From assembly GCA_910584605.1 (NCBI GenBank), contig CAJUAW010000005.1, positions 1 to 53,393 of the forward strand: a DNA stretch of 53,393 nt, in the 5' to 3' direction. The stretch is from an uncultured Oscillospiraceae bacterium. Its GTDB lineage: Bacteria > Bacillota_A > Clostridia > Oscillospirales > Oscillospiraceae. Each line of letters starts with the position of its first letter. Within the stretch, counting starts at the first letter, position 1. A model generated the notes under the pieces. That model made no database searches, had not been told where the DNA came from, and was given only the letters and a program-made list of their open reading frames with translations. The position numbers and the translations under genes were made by a program. Shown here piece after piece: positions 16,500 through 23,975 of this stretch.

Positions 16500-17410
16500 A
16501 CCAGATCCCCCTCATACATGCCGCAGGCCCTGGCCAGCCGGAGGGTGCGCTCCGCGCCGGGCAGGAAGGCGATGTCGATCATCTTGCCGTCCACTGTAAA
16601 CACACCCAGGCCCTTTTCCGCGTTCTCCTTGATGGCCCGGACGATCTTTTCCGCCTGGATGACCTCCTTCTCGGTGGGAGCGAAGACCTCGTGGACAAAG
16701 CGGATCTGCTTGGGATTGATGAGGCTCTTTCCGTCAAAGCCCATGGCCTTATTCTGGAACACCTCGGCCCGGAAGCCCTCCTCGTCGTCCAGGTCGGTGA
16801 ACACCGTGTCAAAGCACTGGATGCCCGCCGCCCGGGCGGCCAGCAGCATCTGTCCCCGGGCAAAGAGCATGTCGATGCCGTTGTGCTGGGGGGTGGTCTG
16901 CATGCACTTCCGGAAGTCGCCGCCAGAGATGGCCACGCCGAACATCCGCTCCGAGGCGGAGCAGATCTCGTAGGCGTTCAGAATCCCCTTGGGGCTCTCC
17001 AGGGCGGCCATGAGGAGAGTGCGGCCCACCTCGACCCCGAACTCTTTCTCGGCCTCCTCCACCGCCTTCTCCACGGTGTGGACGTCCTGAGCGGACTCGC
17101 ATTTGGCGATGCGGATGCCGTCCACCCCGCCCGCTACACAGACGCGAATGTCCTCCCGCCAGTGGGGGGTGTCCAGGCCGTTGATGCGGACGATGACCTC
17201 AGTATCGCCGTAGTCGATGGTTTTCAGAGCATGGTACAGGGAAAAGCGGGCGGCGTCCTTCTGGTTTTCAGCCACCGCGTCCTCCAGGTCCAGCATGATG
17301 GAGTCACAGCCGTAGATGTAGGCGTCCTTGATGAGCCCCGGCTTCTGGGCGTTCATGAACATCATGGTCCGCCGCAGGCGGAACCGCTTCGGTTTGGGAC
17401 GAGGGATCAT
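16496..17410 (-). CDS. citE: Citrate lyase beta subunit (citryl-ACP lyase)
   Basis: 304 residues from ATG 17410, overlapping the citD stop by ATGA; the longer in-frame N-terminus was rejected because it runs back through citD. HpcH/HpaI aldolase fold with RRTMMFMNAQKPGLIKDA, YGCDSIMLDLEDAV, RINGLDTPHW, LMAALESPKGILNAYEI and GKSLINPKQI. It cleaves citryl-ACP to oxaloacetate and acetyl-ACP, using Mg2+ held by the conserved Glu and Asp residues. Oxaloacetate decarboxylase and a citrate carrier are not in the window. Confidence 0.95.
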   Translation of the reverse strand: MIPRPKPKRFRLRRTMMFMNAQKPGLIKDAYIYGCDSIMLDLEDAVAENQKDAARFSLYHALKTIDYGDTEVIVRINGLDTPHWREDIRVCVAGGVDGIRIAKCESAQDVHTVEKAVEEAEKEFGVEVGRTLLMAALESPKGILNAYEICSASERMFGVAISGGDFRKCMQTTPQHNGIDMLFARGQMLLAARAAGIQCFDTVFTDLDDEEGFRAEVFQNKAMGFDGKSLINPKQIRFVHEVFAPTEKEVIQAEKIVRAIKENAEKGLGVFTVDGKMIDIAFLPGAERTLRLARACGMYEGDLV

Positions 17411-17709
17411 TGCACCACACCTCCCCAGGGAATATTTTCTTCCGATTGGCCGCAGCTGCGGAACACCGCGCACTGCACCCGTGCCTTCAGGGTGCAGTCC
17501 AGCGCCCCCTTGTCCACTATGGTGATCCGGACATGCTGGACGTCCAGCCGCTCCAGCGTTTCCAGCACCGTGGCTTTGATCTGCCGTCCGTACTGGTTCA
17601 TCACGCTGCTGGTGAGAGACAGCTCAATGCCGTCCTGCCCCGGCTCTACCGTCACCTGGGCGTCGCTGGACTCCAGGGTCCCGGCGATGGCCGGCTTTAA
17701 GATCTCCAT
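17407..17709 (-). CDS. citD: Citrate lyase gamma subunit (acyl carrier protein)
   Basis: 100 residues from ATG 17709 behind AAAGGAGG. The N-terminus MEILKPAIAGTLESSDAQV places Ser14 exactly where the phosphoribosyl-dephospho-CoA group is attached in known CitD proteins; the rest (RQIKATVLETLERLDV, KGALDCTLKARVQCAVFR) is typical. CitD carries the acetyl and citryl thioesters between CitF and CitE. First gene of the operon citDEF-citC-citXG, divergent from a LysR regulator. Confidence 0.94.
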   Translation of the reverse strand: MEILKPAIAGTLESSDAQVTVEPGQDGIELSLTSSVMNQYGRQIKATVLETLERLDVQHVRITIVDKGALDCTLKARVQCAVFRSCGQSEENIPWGGVVQ

Positions 17710-17757
17710 ACTACGCGCCTCCTTTGACATATTGTTATGATGGACCTTGGCATCTGT

Positions 17758-17787
17758 ATTGTAACACGAAATACGGTTCTGGAACAA
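17758..17787 (-). promoter_or_regulatory. Promoter of the citrate lyase operon
   Basis: Minus strand TTGTTC (17787-17782), 18-bp spacer, TACAAT (17763-17758). Its expected start near 17751 places the first 16-bp palindrome (centre 17817) close to -66, where LysR activators usually bind. Confidence 0.6.
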
Positions 17788-17809
17788 ATATCTTTCCTGT
17801 CCTCCTCCC

Positions 17810-17825
17810 ATAGGATTTTTCCTAT
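17810..17825. promoter_or_regulatory. Operator palindrome 1, ATAGGA-N4-TCCTAT
   Basis: Perfect 16-bp dyad with spacer TTTT; the symmetry extends to 13-bp arms (17803-17815/17820-17832) with one mismatch. The same half-sites recur 64 bp away. Candidate LysR recognition site for the cit promoter. Confidence 0.6.
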
Positions 17826-17841
17826 AGGAGGACCTTTATTA

Positions 17842-17869
17842 TTGACAAAAATAGAAGATATACTATAAT
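17842..17869 (+). promoter_or_regulatory. Promoter of the cit-linked lysR gene
   Basis: Consensus TTGACA (17842-17847), 16-bp spacer, TATAAT (17864-17869). It is flanked by the two operator palindromes. Confidence 0.75.
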
Positions 17870-17873
17870 AAAG

Positions 17874-17889
17874 ATAGGATCATTCCTAT
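17874..17889. promoter_or_regulatory. Operator palindrome 2, ATAGGA-N4-TCCTAT
   Basis: Same half-sites as palindrome 1 with spacer TCAT. It covers the expected transcription start of lysR, suggesting autorepression. Confidence 0.6.
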
Positions 17890-17928
17890 GATATTTGGGG
17901 ATTTTGCAAAAAGCAGGAGGACCGCTCC

Positions 17929-18846
17929 ATGAATCTGAAACAGGCCCGGTATATCCAAACGATCGCACAGGAGGGCAGCATCACCGCCGCCGCCCGGAAG
18001 CTCTACATCAGCCAGCCCTCCCTGAGCCAGATGCTCAAGCAGGTGGAGGTGGAGCTGGGGACCGCGCTCTTTGACCGCAGCGTCTCTCCCGTTCACCTGA
18101 CCCTGGCCGGGGAAGCCTGCCTTCAGGCGGCGGAGGCAATCCTGGCCGCCAATGACCGGCTGGAGCGCCAGCTTCAGGAGATCCGGGACGAGAGCCGGGG
18201 ACGGCTCCGGCTGGGGATCAGCGTTCAGCGGGGGATGCAGGTGCTCCCCCTGGCCCTGCCCTGGTTTTTGGCCCGGTTCCCCCATGTGGCGCTGGAGATC
18301 ACCGAGCGGGGCAGCGCCGACCTGGAGGAGCTGGTGCTGAAGGGCGGGGTGGACGTGGCCCTGGCGGTGATCGACTCCACCAGTCCCCGGCTGCGCTATG
18401 AGCTGATTGAGGAGGAAGTGACGGGCATTCTGGCCGGAGCGGGGTCCCGGCTGGCCGCCCGCTTTCCCAGCGGCACGCTGGTGCCGCTGGACGCGGCCGC
18501 AGAGGACACCTTTGTCAGCCTGAAGGAGGGGCACAGCGCCCGGGTGGTCCAGGACGCCCTGTTCCGCCGTTACGGTCTGCAGCCCAAAATTCTGCTGGAG
18601 AGCGATTCCTTCGAGGTGGCCCGGCGGGTGGCGCTGGGAACGGGCAGCTGTATGCTGTGCTCCAACCTGTATATGGACGATCTGGCGCAGCGGCATGGGG
18701 CCTTTTATCCTCTGAAAAATTATGAGAACCACCGGCATTTCTACGCCTGTTACCCAAAGGACGGGGAGCTGCCCCGGTATGCGGCGGAGTTCATCCGGAT
18801 CACTGCGCAGGTGCTCAGCCAAAAGGCGCTGTCAGCACAGCTGTAA
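17929..18846 (+). CDS. LysR-family regulator, probable regulator of citrate lyase
   Basis: 305 residues with an N-terminal winged helix-turn-helix (MNLKQARYIQTIAQEGSITAAARKLYISQPSLSQMLKQVE) and a periplasmic-binding-protein-like effector domain (about 90-295). The gene is divergent from citDEF-citC-citXG, the standard arrangement for LysR regulators that activate the neighbouring operon and repress themselves. Two identical-half-site palindromes lie between them at the right distances. Citrate or a related tricarboxylate is the likely effector (inference). Many citrate lyase operons use CitA/CitB two-component systems instead. Confidence 0.88.
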   Translation: MNLKQARYIQTIAQEGSITAAARKLYISQPSLSQMLKQVEVELGTALFDRSVSPVHLTLAGEACLQAAEAILAANDRLERQLQEIRDESRGRLRLGISVQRGMQVLPLALPWFLARFPHVALEITERGSADLEELVLKGGVDVALAVIDSTSPRLRYELIEEEVTGILAGAGSRLAARFPSGTLVPLDAAAEDTFVSLKEGHSARVVQDALFRRYGLQPKILLESDSFEVARRVALGTGSCMLCSNLYMDDLAQRHGAFYPLKNYENHRHFYACYPKDGELPRYAAEFIRITAQVLSQKALSAQL

Positions 18847-18875
18847 AAATCGCGCCGGCGGACTGCCGGCGCGAT
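18845..18875 (-). terminator. Terminator of the M20 amidohydrolase gene
   Basis: 11-bp perfect stem ATCGCGCCGGC/GCCGGCGCGAT with a 5-base loop, followed on the minus strand by a T run. It also lies directly after the LysR stop and may serve both convergent genes. Confidence 0.7.
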
Positions 18876-18894
18876 TGCGGTTTGACAGAGGGAC

Positions 18895-20061
18895 TCAGGC
18901 GTTCTGCTTGGCCTGTTCAAAGTCCATCCACAGCTTGTCGATCAAACCGGGAGTTTGGATTAGGTCGCAGGCGGTGCCTGCCAGAACCTTCGCGCCGGTG
19001 AGGACGGCGTCGTGGGCCTCCTGACTCTTTCCGGCCTCCACGTAGGTCTGGGAGTGGCTGGAGGTCCCAGCGGGGACGAATTTCACCCGGATGCAGCAGC
19101 CGGGCATGTGGTTGGTCACGTTGCCGAAGTCGGTGCTGCCGGTCTTCTTGCGGGGGGGCGCGATGCCCGGCGCGCCGCAGGCGGCGGCGTTGTCCATGAT
19201 GATCTCGTTGAGGGCGAGGCAGGGAATCTTGTTGTCCACATCCTTGTCCTTGGCGATCTCATACTCCACATCGGACATCAGGGCCGCGCCCTGGACGATC
19301 TGCTCAAAGCGGCGGCAGACGTCGTTGAGCACCTCCCGGGAGTAGCTGCGCAGGGAGAAGGCACCCACCGCTTTGGCGGGGACTACGTTGGCCGGGCCGG
19401 GGGTCTCGTTGATGGTGTAGTGCATCCGGGTGTCCTCCCGGACGTGCTCCCGCAGGAACTCCACGGCGTTGAAGGTGAGCAGCAGGGCGTCCAGGGCGCT
19501 GCGGCCCTGGTCGGGGGCCAGGGCCGCGTGGGCCCCTTTGCCGCGAAAGGTCACGATATAATTGGACAGGGCCAGGCTCTTCTCGTCTACGCAGGTGTCC
19601 GGGCCGCCGTGCATCATCAGGGCCACGTCGATGTCCCGGAAGCAGCCGTTCTCCCACATGGTGATCTTGGCCCCCCTGGTCTCCTCAGCGGGGGTGCCGT
19701 AGACCACCAGCTCAAAGGGCTGGTCGAAGCCGGCGTTCTTCAGGGCAACGGCGGTGCCGCAGATGCAGGGCCCCTGCATCTGGTGGCCGCAGCCGTGGCC
19801 CAGCTGGCGCAGGGCGTCGTACTCGCACAGCAGCCCGATCCGGGGGCCGCCCTCCCCCTGTTTCCAGGTGGCGCGGAAGGCGGTGGGCCAGCCGGTCAGG
19901 CCGCGCTGGACCTGAAAGCCGTTTTCCTCCAGGTAGTCCTCCAGCAGGCCGGAGGCGAAATGCTCCTCCCCATCATACTCGGGATTGTCAAAGATGCGGT
20001 CAGACATGTCCAGCAGCCGCTCGGACTGATCGAGGATGAGCTGATACAGTGTTTCCTTCAT
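18895..20061 (-). CDS. M20-family amidohydrolase / peptidase
   Basis: 388 residues of the M20D type: metal-binding GLLCEYDALRQLGHGCGHQ, second-metal region EVVYGTPAEETRGAKITM with catalytic Glu pair, and a lid domain with GKGAHAALAPDQGRSALDA. Relatives are p-aminobenzoyl-glutamate hydrolase (AbgB) and PM20D2-like dipeptidases that hydrolyse N-acyl amino acids or odd dipeptides. Cytoplasmic. It sits 88 bp downstream of a YfcC-type carrier, so the carrier may import its substrate. The exact substrate is not known. Confidence 0.85.
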   Translation of the reverse strand: MKETLYQLILDQSERLLDMSDRIFDNPEYDGEEHFASGLLEDYLEENGFQVQRGLTGWPTAFRATWKQGEGGPRIGLLCEYDALRQLGHGCGHQMQGPCICGTAVALKNAGFDQPFELVVYGTPAEETRGAKITMWENGCFRDIDVALMMHGGPDTCVDEKSLALSNYIVTFRGKGAHAALAPDQGRSALDALLLTFNAVEFLREHVREDTRMHYTINETPGPANVVPAKAVGAFSLRSYSREVLNDVCRRFEQIVQGAALMSDVEYEIAKDKDVDNKIPCLALNEIIMDNAAACGAPGIAPPRKKTGSTDFGNVTNHMPGCCIRVKFVPAGTSSHSQTYVEAGKSQEAHDAVLTGAKVLAGTACDLIQTPGLIDKLWMDFEQAKQNA

Positions 20062-20089
20062 GATAAAACTCCTTAATTTGATGGATTTC

Positions 20090-20124
20090 GAGGCGCAAAC
20101 CAGGCGAAGACCGGTCTGCGCCTC
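20090..20124 (-). other. Intercistronic hairpin between the YfcC and M20 genes
   Basis: GAGGCGCA/TGCGCCTC arms around an imperfect inner stem. No T-tract; probably affects mRNA processing or differential expression. Confidence 0.4.
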
Positions 20125-20149
20125 GGGTTAAGAAGCGTGATTGAGTTTC

Positions 20150-21712
20150 TTACATGGGACCGTAGTTGATCATCTGCGCAATGACGACCAGCACAGCGCC
20201 TACGGCCAGCCATACCAGGAAGATCTTCCACATGAAGCGCATCCAGCGGTCGTAGGGGACATCGGCCGCGCCCAGAATCCCCATCAGGGCGGTGGAGGTG
20301 GGCAGGATGTAGTTGCAGAAGCCGTCACCGAAGTTGAAGCTGAGGATACAGGTCTGGCGGGTGACGCCCAGCAGGTCGGACAGAGGGATCATAATGGGCA
20401 TGACGGCGGCGGCCTGGCCGGAGCCGGAGGTAAGCACCACATTGATCAGGGTGTTGGCGGCCAGCATACCAACGCCCAGCAGGGCGGCGGGCAGGCCGGT
20501 GAGGACCACAGCCATGGAGTGCACGATGGTATCGGTGATGACGCCGGCGGAGAGCACGCTGCCGATGGCCCGGGCAAACATGATGATGAAGGCCGCGCTG
20601 AGCATCTTCTTGGCGCCGTTCATGAACTCGGCGCAGATCTTGTTGGCGTCAAAGCCGCCCAGAATGCCCACGGCGATGCTGAGTACCAGGAAGATTCCGC
20701 TCTGCTCGGCAAAGTCCCAGTCCAGGTTGATGCAGCCGTAGACAATGGCCACCAGGGCAATCACCAGGGCGATGATGCACAGAATCTTGCGGGTGTCCAG
20801 GGTGCCGAACTCGTCCAGGTTGGCGTTTTTGAACTGGCTGTTCTTGTCCAGGTCGTACATGGGGCTGAGCTCGGGGTTCTTCTGGATCTTCTTGGCGTAG
20901 CGCACCAGCAGAGTGCAGGTGATAACATAGAACACCGCAAAGCAGACCCAGCGGTAGCCGATGCCGGAGTAGTTGGGCAGCTCAGCGATCTTTTGGGCCA
21001 CCAGCGTGGTGCTGACATTCAGCGTGCCAGTGGAGAAACCAATTGCGCCGCCCAGCAGGATGATGCCCACGCCCACGATGGAGTCAAGTCCCAGGCTCAG
21101 GGCCAGCATCACCGTGATGGGTGCGAAGGCGATCTTTTGGGCCACCAGCGTGGTGCTGACATTCAGCGTGCCAGTGGAGAAACCAATTGCGCCGCCCAGC
21201 AGGATGATGCCCACGCCCACGATGGAGTCAAGTCCCAGGCTCAGGGCCAGCATCACCGTGATGGGTGCGAAGGCGATAAAGGTGTTTACGCCCTGGGTGG
21301 TGCAGATCAAGGCGAACACCAGCATCAGGAGCGGAATAAAAACGCTCACCTTGCCGCTGAACCGGCGCACAATGGAGGCAACCAAAGCCTGGAGGGCGCC
21401 GGTGGCCGTCAGCATATGGATGGCCGCGCCGCTGAGGAGGATCAGGGTAATCAGGTCAGCGTTAGCGGAGAAAGCGTTGATGATCAGCATGGGAAGCTGA
21501 ATTGGGCTGACGCGGACATTGTCCACATAGGTAAAGGAGGTTGCGTCCACGATTTTGCGTCCGGAGATGGGGTCCTCAATACGGGCGTATTCGCCGCTGG
21601 GAATCACCCAAGTGAGTGCCGTTGCAATGAGGATGATGACAACCAGGATGACAAAGGTATGGGGCATGGTAAAGCCTTTCTTCTTTGCCTGCGGGGAGGT
21701 TCCAGATGACAT
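20150..21712 (-). CDS. YfcC-family (DcuC-like) carrier with internal tandem duplication
   Basis: 520 residues from ATG 21712, chosen over a TTG at 21721 that abuts AAAAGGAG. A polytopic membrane protein of the YfcC/C4-dicarboxylate anaerobic carrier family (FTMPHTFVILVVIILIATALTWVIPSGEY split across the first helix, GSGQAAAVMPIMIPL, FGDGFCNYILPTS). YfcC members often neighbour arginine or peptide catabolic genes. A 48-residue block (IAFAPITVML to TTLVAQK) is present twice in a row, exactly, in frame; without it the protein would have about 472 residues, the normal size. The duplication would add membrane segments, so function is uncertain. Confidence 0.85.
   Translation of the reverse strand: MSSGTSPQAKKKGFTMPHTFVILVVIILIATALTWVIPSGEYARIEDPISGRKIVDATSFTYVDNVRVSPIQLPMLIINAFSANADLITLILLSGAAIHMLTATGALQALVASIVRRFSGKVSVFIPLLMLVFALICTTQGVNTFIAFAPITVMLALSLGLDSIVGVGIILLGGAIGFSTGTLNVSTTLVAQKIAFAPITVMLALSLGLDSIVGVGIILLGGAIGFSTGTLNVSTTLVAQKIAELPNYSGIGYRWVCFAVFYVITCTLLVRYAKKIQKNPELSPMYDLDKNSQFKNANLDEFGTLDTRKILCIIALVIALVAIVYGCINLDWDFAEQSGIFLVLSIAVGILGGFDANKICAEFMNGAKKMLSAAFIIMFARAIGSVLSAGVITDTIVHSMAVVLTGLPAALLGVGMLAANTLINVVLTSGSGQAAAVMPIMIPLSDLLGVTRQTCILSFNFGDGFCNYILPTSTALMGILGAADVPYDRWMRFMWKIFLVWLAVGAVLVVIAQMINYGPM
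20985..21277. repeat. Exact 144-bp tandem duplication inside the carrier gene
   Basis: Bases 20985-21133 are identical to 21129-21277 (offset 144, a multiple of three), ending in the short shared sequence GCGAT. The lack of any difference points to a very recent event or an assembly artefact. Confidence 0.95.
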
Positions 21713-21776
21713 AAATTCCAACTCCTTTTACAAATTGTTTACACACACCGTCTTTCCGACGATCTTGACAAGTATC

Positions 21777-21805
21777 AGTATAAAAAGCTTTGGGCAAAAA
21801 AGCAA
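21777..21805 (-). promoter_or_regulatory. Promoter of the YfcC-M20 operon
   Basis: Minus strand TTGCTT (21805-21800), 17-bp spacer, TATACT (21782-21777). It precedes the carrier start by about 60 bp. Confidence 0.55.
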
Positions 21806-21952
21806 TTCACTTTTTTTTATTAGGTGGTTAAAGAAAATTGACATCCCTTACAAAGACGGACTTTTCTTCTAGGAATATCTGTGATATACTATAAAATCAA
21901 AGAACAGTTCCAAGGCGTCAGGCAAACGGAGATTCCGAGCTGGAGGTATGAC

Positions 21953-22870
21953 ATGAATCTGAAAGAACAGACCTATATCTGCACCCTGGCCCGCTGCGGG
22001 ACGATTACAAAGGCCGCCGAGGAGCTGTTTATCACAGCCCCTGCCCTGAGCATGTTTTTGAGCAATCTGGAGAAAAATCTGGGCGTGCGCCTGTTCAGCC
22101 GGACGGGCAAGACGCTGGAGCCCACGCCCATCGGCTGGGAGTATATCCAGCACGCCAGCCAGATGCTCCTGCTGAAGGAGGACTTTGACCGGAAGCTGAG
22201 GAAGGAAGACGACATGCAGAAGCGGACGGTCCGCATCGCGGTGCAGGAGCGGCGGGCCATCTCTGCCGTGCCCTGGCTGCATTCCAGGCTGACCAAGGCG
22301 CTGCCCGATGTAAACGTGCTCTTTCAGGACGGGAATTACAAAGAGCTGATGAAAATATGGGAGCAGCGGCAGTCGGACTACCTGTTTTACACCCTGGAGG
22401 ACGCCATTCCCGGAACGGATCACGTGGTGCTGCAGCAGGAACCGGTGCTGGCGGCGGCGCCGGAGGGCCATCCCTTTGAGCAGCTGGCGCGGCACGATCC
22501 GGAGCTGGCCTATCCCTGGATCGAACCGGCGCTGCTGGGCGGCCAGGAGATGATCCTGCCTCCCAGGACCCAGAGCCTGCGGCTGACGATCGACCGGCTG
22601 CTGGAGGAGGCCGGCCTGCGGCCCGCCCGGATCACCGAGATCAGAAGCTTTGACACCATCATCGAAATGGTGGCCGAGGGGATGGGCATCGGGTTCAACC
22701 GGTTGGGGTATATCAAGGGGATGCGCCGGCAGAAGGGAGTCTGCTACTATTTTTTGGGCCATCCTCCTGCCTGTTCTCCGCTGGTGCTGCTGTACTCCAA
22801 GGAGAGGAAAAACGCCTTCTATCATGACGCGGTGGTAGAGGTGTTCCAGGCGTATGTAAAACAATGCTGA
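21953..22870 (+). CDS. LysR-family regulator
   Basis: 305 residues from ATG 21953 (TGGAGGTATGAC upstream). N-terminal helix-turn-helix MNLKEQTYICTLARCGTITKAAEELFITAPALSMFLSNLE, then a LysR effector-binding domain (about 90-300). It lies between the divergent YfcC-M20 unit and the codirectional arginase gene, so it probably controls one or both. TATACT at 21885-21890 is a possible -10; a TTGACA at 21838 is too far from it to pair. No clear operator dyad was found. Confidence 0.87.
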   Translation: MNLKEQTYICTLARCGTITKAAEELFITAPALSMFLSNLEKNLGVRLFSRTGKTLEPTPIGWEYIQHASQMLLLKEDFDRKLRKEDDMQKRTVRIAVQERRAISAVPWLHSRLTKALPDVNVLFQDGNYKELMKIWEQRQSDYLFYTLEDAIPGTDHVVLQQEPVLAAAPEGHPFEQLARHDPELAYPWIEPALLGGQEMILPPRTQSLRLTIDRLLEEAGLRPARITEIRSFDTIIEMVAEGMGIGFNRLGYIKGMRRQKGVCYYFLGHPPACSPLVLLYSKERKNAFYHDAVVEVFQAYVKQC

Positions 22871-22893
22871 ATTGCGGCTTCAAATAATTTGAA

Positions 22894-22921
22894 TTGCTTT
22901 TTTCTCCCTGCCGGATATAAT
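22894..22921 (+). promoter_or_regulatory. Promoter of the arginase gene
   Basis: TTGCTT (22894-22899), 16-bp spacer, TATAAT (22916-22921), 55 bp before the TTG start. Confidence 0.6.
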
Positions 22922-22975
22922 AAAATCAGAAATTTGCTGGCAGAGCAGCCAGGCAGTGGAAAAGGAGGAGTTTGT

Positions 22976-23866
22976 TTGGCACCGATTCTGGATCTTGTCG
23001 GCGTGCAGATGGATCTGGGCGCGTCAAAGCGGGGGGTCAGCATGGGGCCGATGGCGATCCGCTACGGCGGCCTGTGCGAGGGCCTGCGGCAGATGGGCTT
23101 TACCGTGAATGACCTGGGCGATATCGTCCCGCCGGTGACCGGCGCGACCGCCAAAAACATGCAGAACTACGAGCAGGTGATCGACGTCAACCGGCAGCTG
23201 TTTCAGCTGGTTTCCCGCACGCTGGAGCAGGGGCATTTTCCCATCGTGCTGGGCGGCGACCACAGTATTGCGGCGGGCAGCATCTCCGCGGCGGTGCGGC
23301 ACGACCCCGGCATGGGGGTCATCTGGATCGACGCCCATGGCGACTGGAACAACGAGGACAGCACCCCCAGCGGCAATATGCACGGCATGCCCTTTTCCGC
23401 GGTGTGCGGGTATGGCCCCAGTTGCATGGTGGACTATGGGACGGAGCCGGTTTTTGTGGACGTCAAACGGTGCGTGCAGATCGGCGGCCGGGATATCGAC
23501 ACCATTGAGCGCCAGCGGATGAAGGCGGCGGGGGTCACGGTTTTCCCCATCAACGCCATTGACAAGCTGGGCATGGAGCAGGTGATCGCGCAGGCAATCG
23601 AGATCGCGGGTGCGGGCGGTTCCGGCATCCACCTCAGCTTTGACATCGACGCCATCGACCCCCAGGCGGCCCCCGGGACCGGGACGGTGGTCCACAGCGG
23701 GCTGACCGTCCGGGAGGCGTTTTTGGCGGTGGAGACGCTGGCCGAAGCCGGAAAGCTGTGCTCCATGGATATGGTGGAGGTCAATCCCATCCTGGACGAG
23801 CGGAATAAAACCGGCATCCTGGCCTCTGAGCTGATCCAGTCCGCGCTGGGGAAGACGGTATACTGA
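22976..23866 (+). CDS. rocF: Arginase (ureohydrolase family)
   Basis: 296 residues starting at a TTG behind AAAGGAGG; no ATG or GTG fits. The manganese-binding motifs of ureohydrolases are in order: GGDHSIAAGS, IDAHGDWN, and SFDIDAIDP; substrate-binding PSGNMHGMPF and C-terminal EVNP are arginase-like, and length matches Bacillus arginase. It hydrolyses L-arginine to ornithine and urea in the cytoplasm. Agmatinase or formimidoylglutamase are less likely given SGN-HGMP. With the LysR gene and the YfcC carrier it suggests arginine use. No ornithine aminotransferase or urease is nearby. Confidence 0.85.
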   Translation: MAPILDLVGVQMDLGASKRGVSMGPMAIRYGGLCEGLRQMGFTVNDLGDIVPPVTGATAKNMQNYEQVIDVNRQLFQLVSRTLEQGHFPIVLGGDHSIAAGSISAAVRHDPGMGVIWIDAHGDWNNEDSTPSGNMHGMPFSAVCGYGPSCMVDYGTEPVFVDVKRCVQIGGRDIDTIERQRMKAAGVTVFPINAIDKLGMEQVIAQAIEIAGAGGSGIHLSFDIDAIDPQAAPGTGTVVHSGLTVREAFLAVETLAEAGKLCSMDMVEVNPILDERNKTGILASELIQSALGKTVY

Positions 23867-23879
23867 GCCGCTCTTGACA

Positions 23880-23895
23880 GCGGCCCTCTGGCCGC
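23880..23895 (+). terminator. Short hairpin after arginase
   Basis: GCGGCC/GGCCGC arms, loop CTCT, 14 bp after the stop. No real T-tract; weak call. Confidence 0.35.
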
Positions 23896-23911
23896 GTTCA
23901 AAAAGGAATGA

Positions 23912-23945
23912 CAGGCGCTCACCCTGGTTCGGGGGTGAGCGCCTG
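23912..23945 (-). terminator. Terminator of the PTS gene
   Basis: 13-bp perfect stem CAGGCGCTCACCC/GGGTGAGCGCCTG with an 8-base loop, followed on the minus strand by TCATTCCTTTTTG. Confidence 0.75.
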
Positions 23946-23975
23946 CTGATGTTTGGATGGGTGCGTCGGGCTGGA

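Noticed and set aside
21838..21843. Consensus TTGACA upstream of the second LysR gene
   Set aside because: No -10 hexamer at a workable distance; the nearest TATACT is 41 bp away.
21748..21859. CCGTCTTT and AAAGACGG as a LysR operator pair
   Set aside because: Only 8 bp each and about 100 bp apart; chance match is likely.
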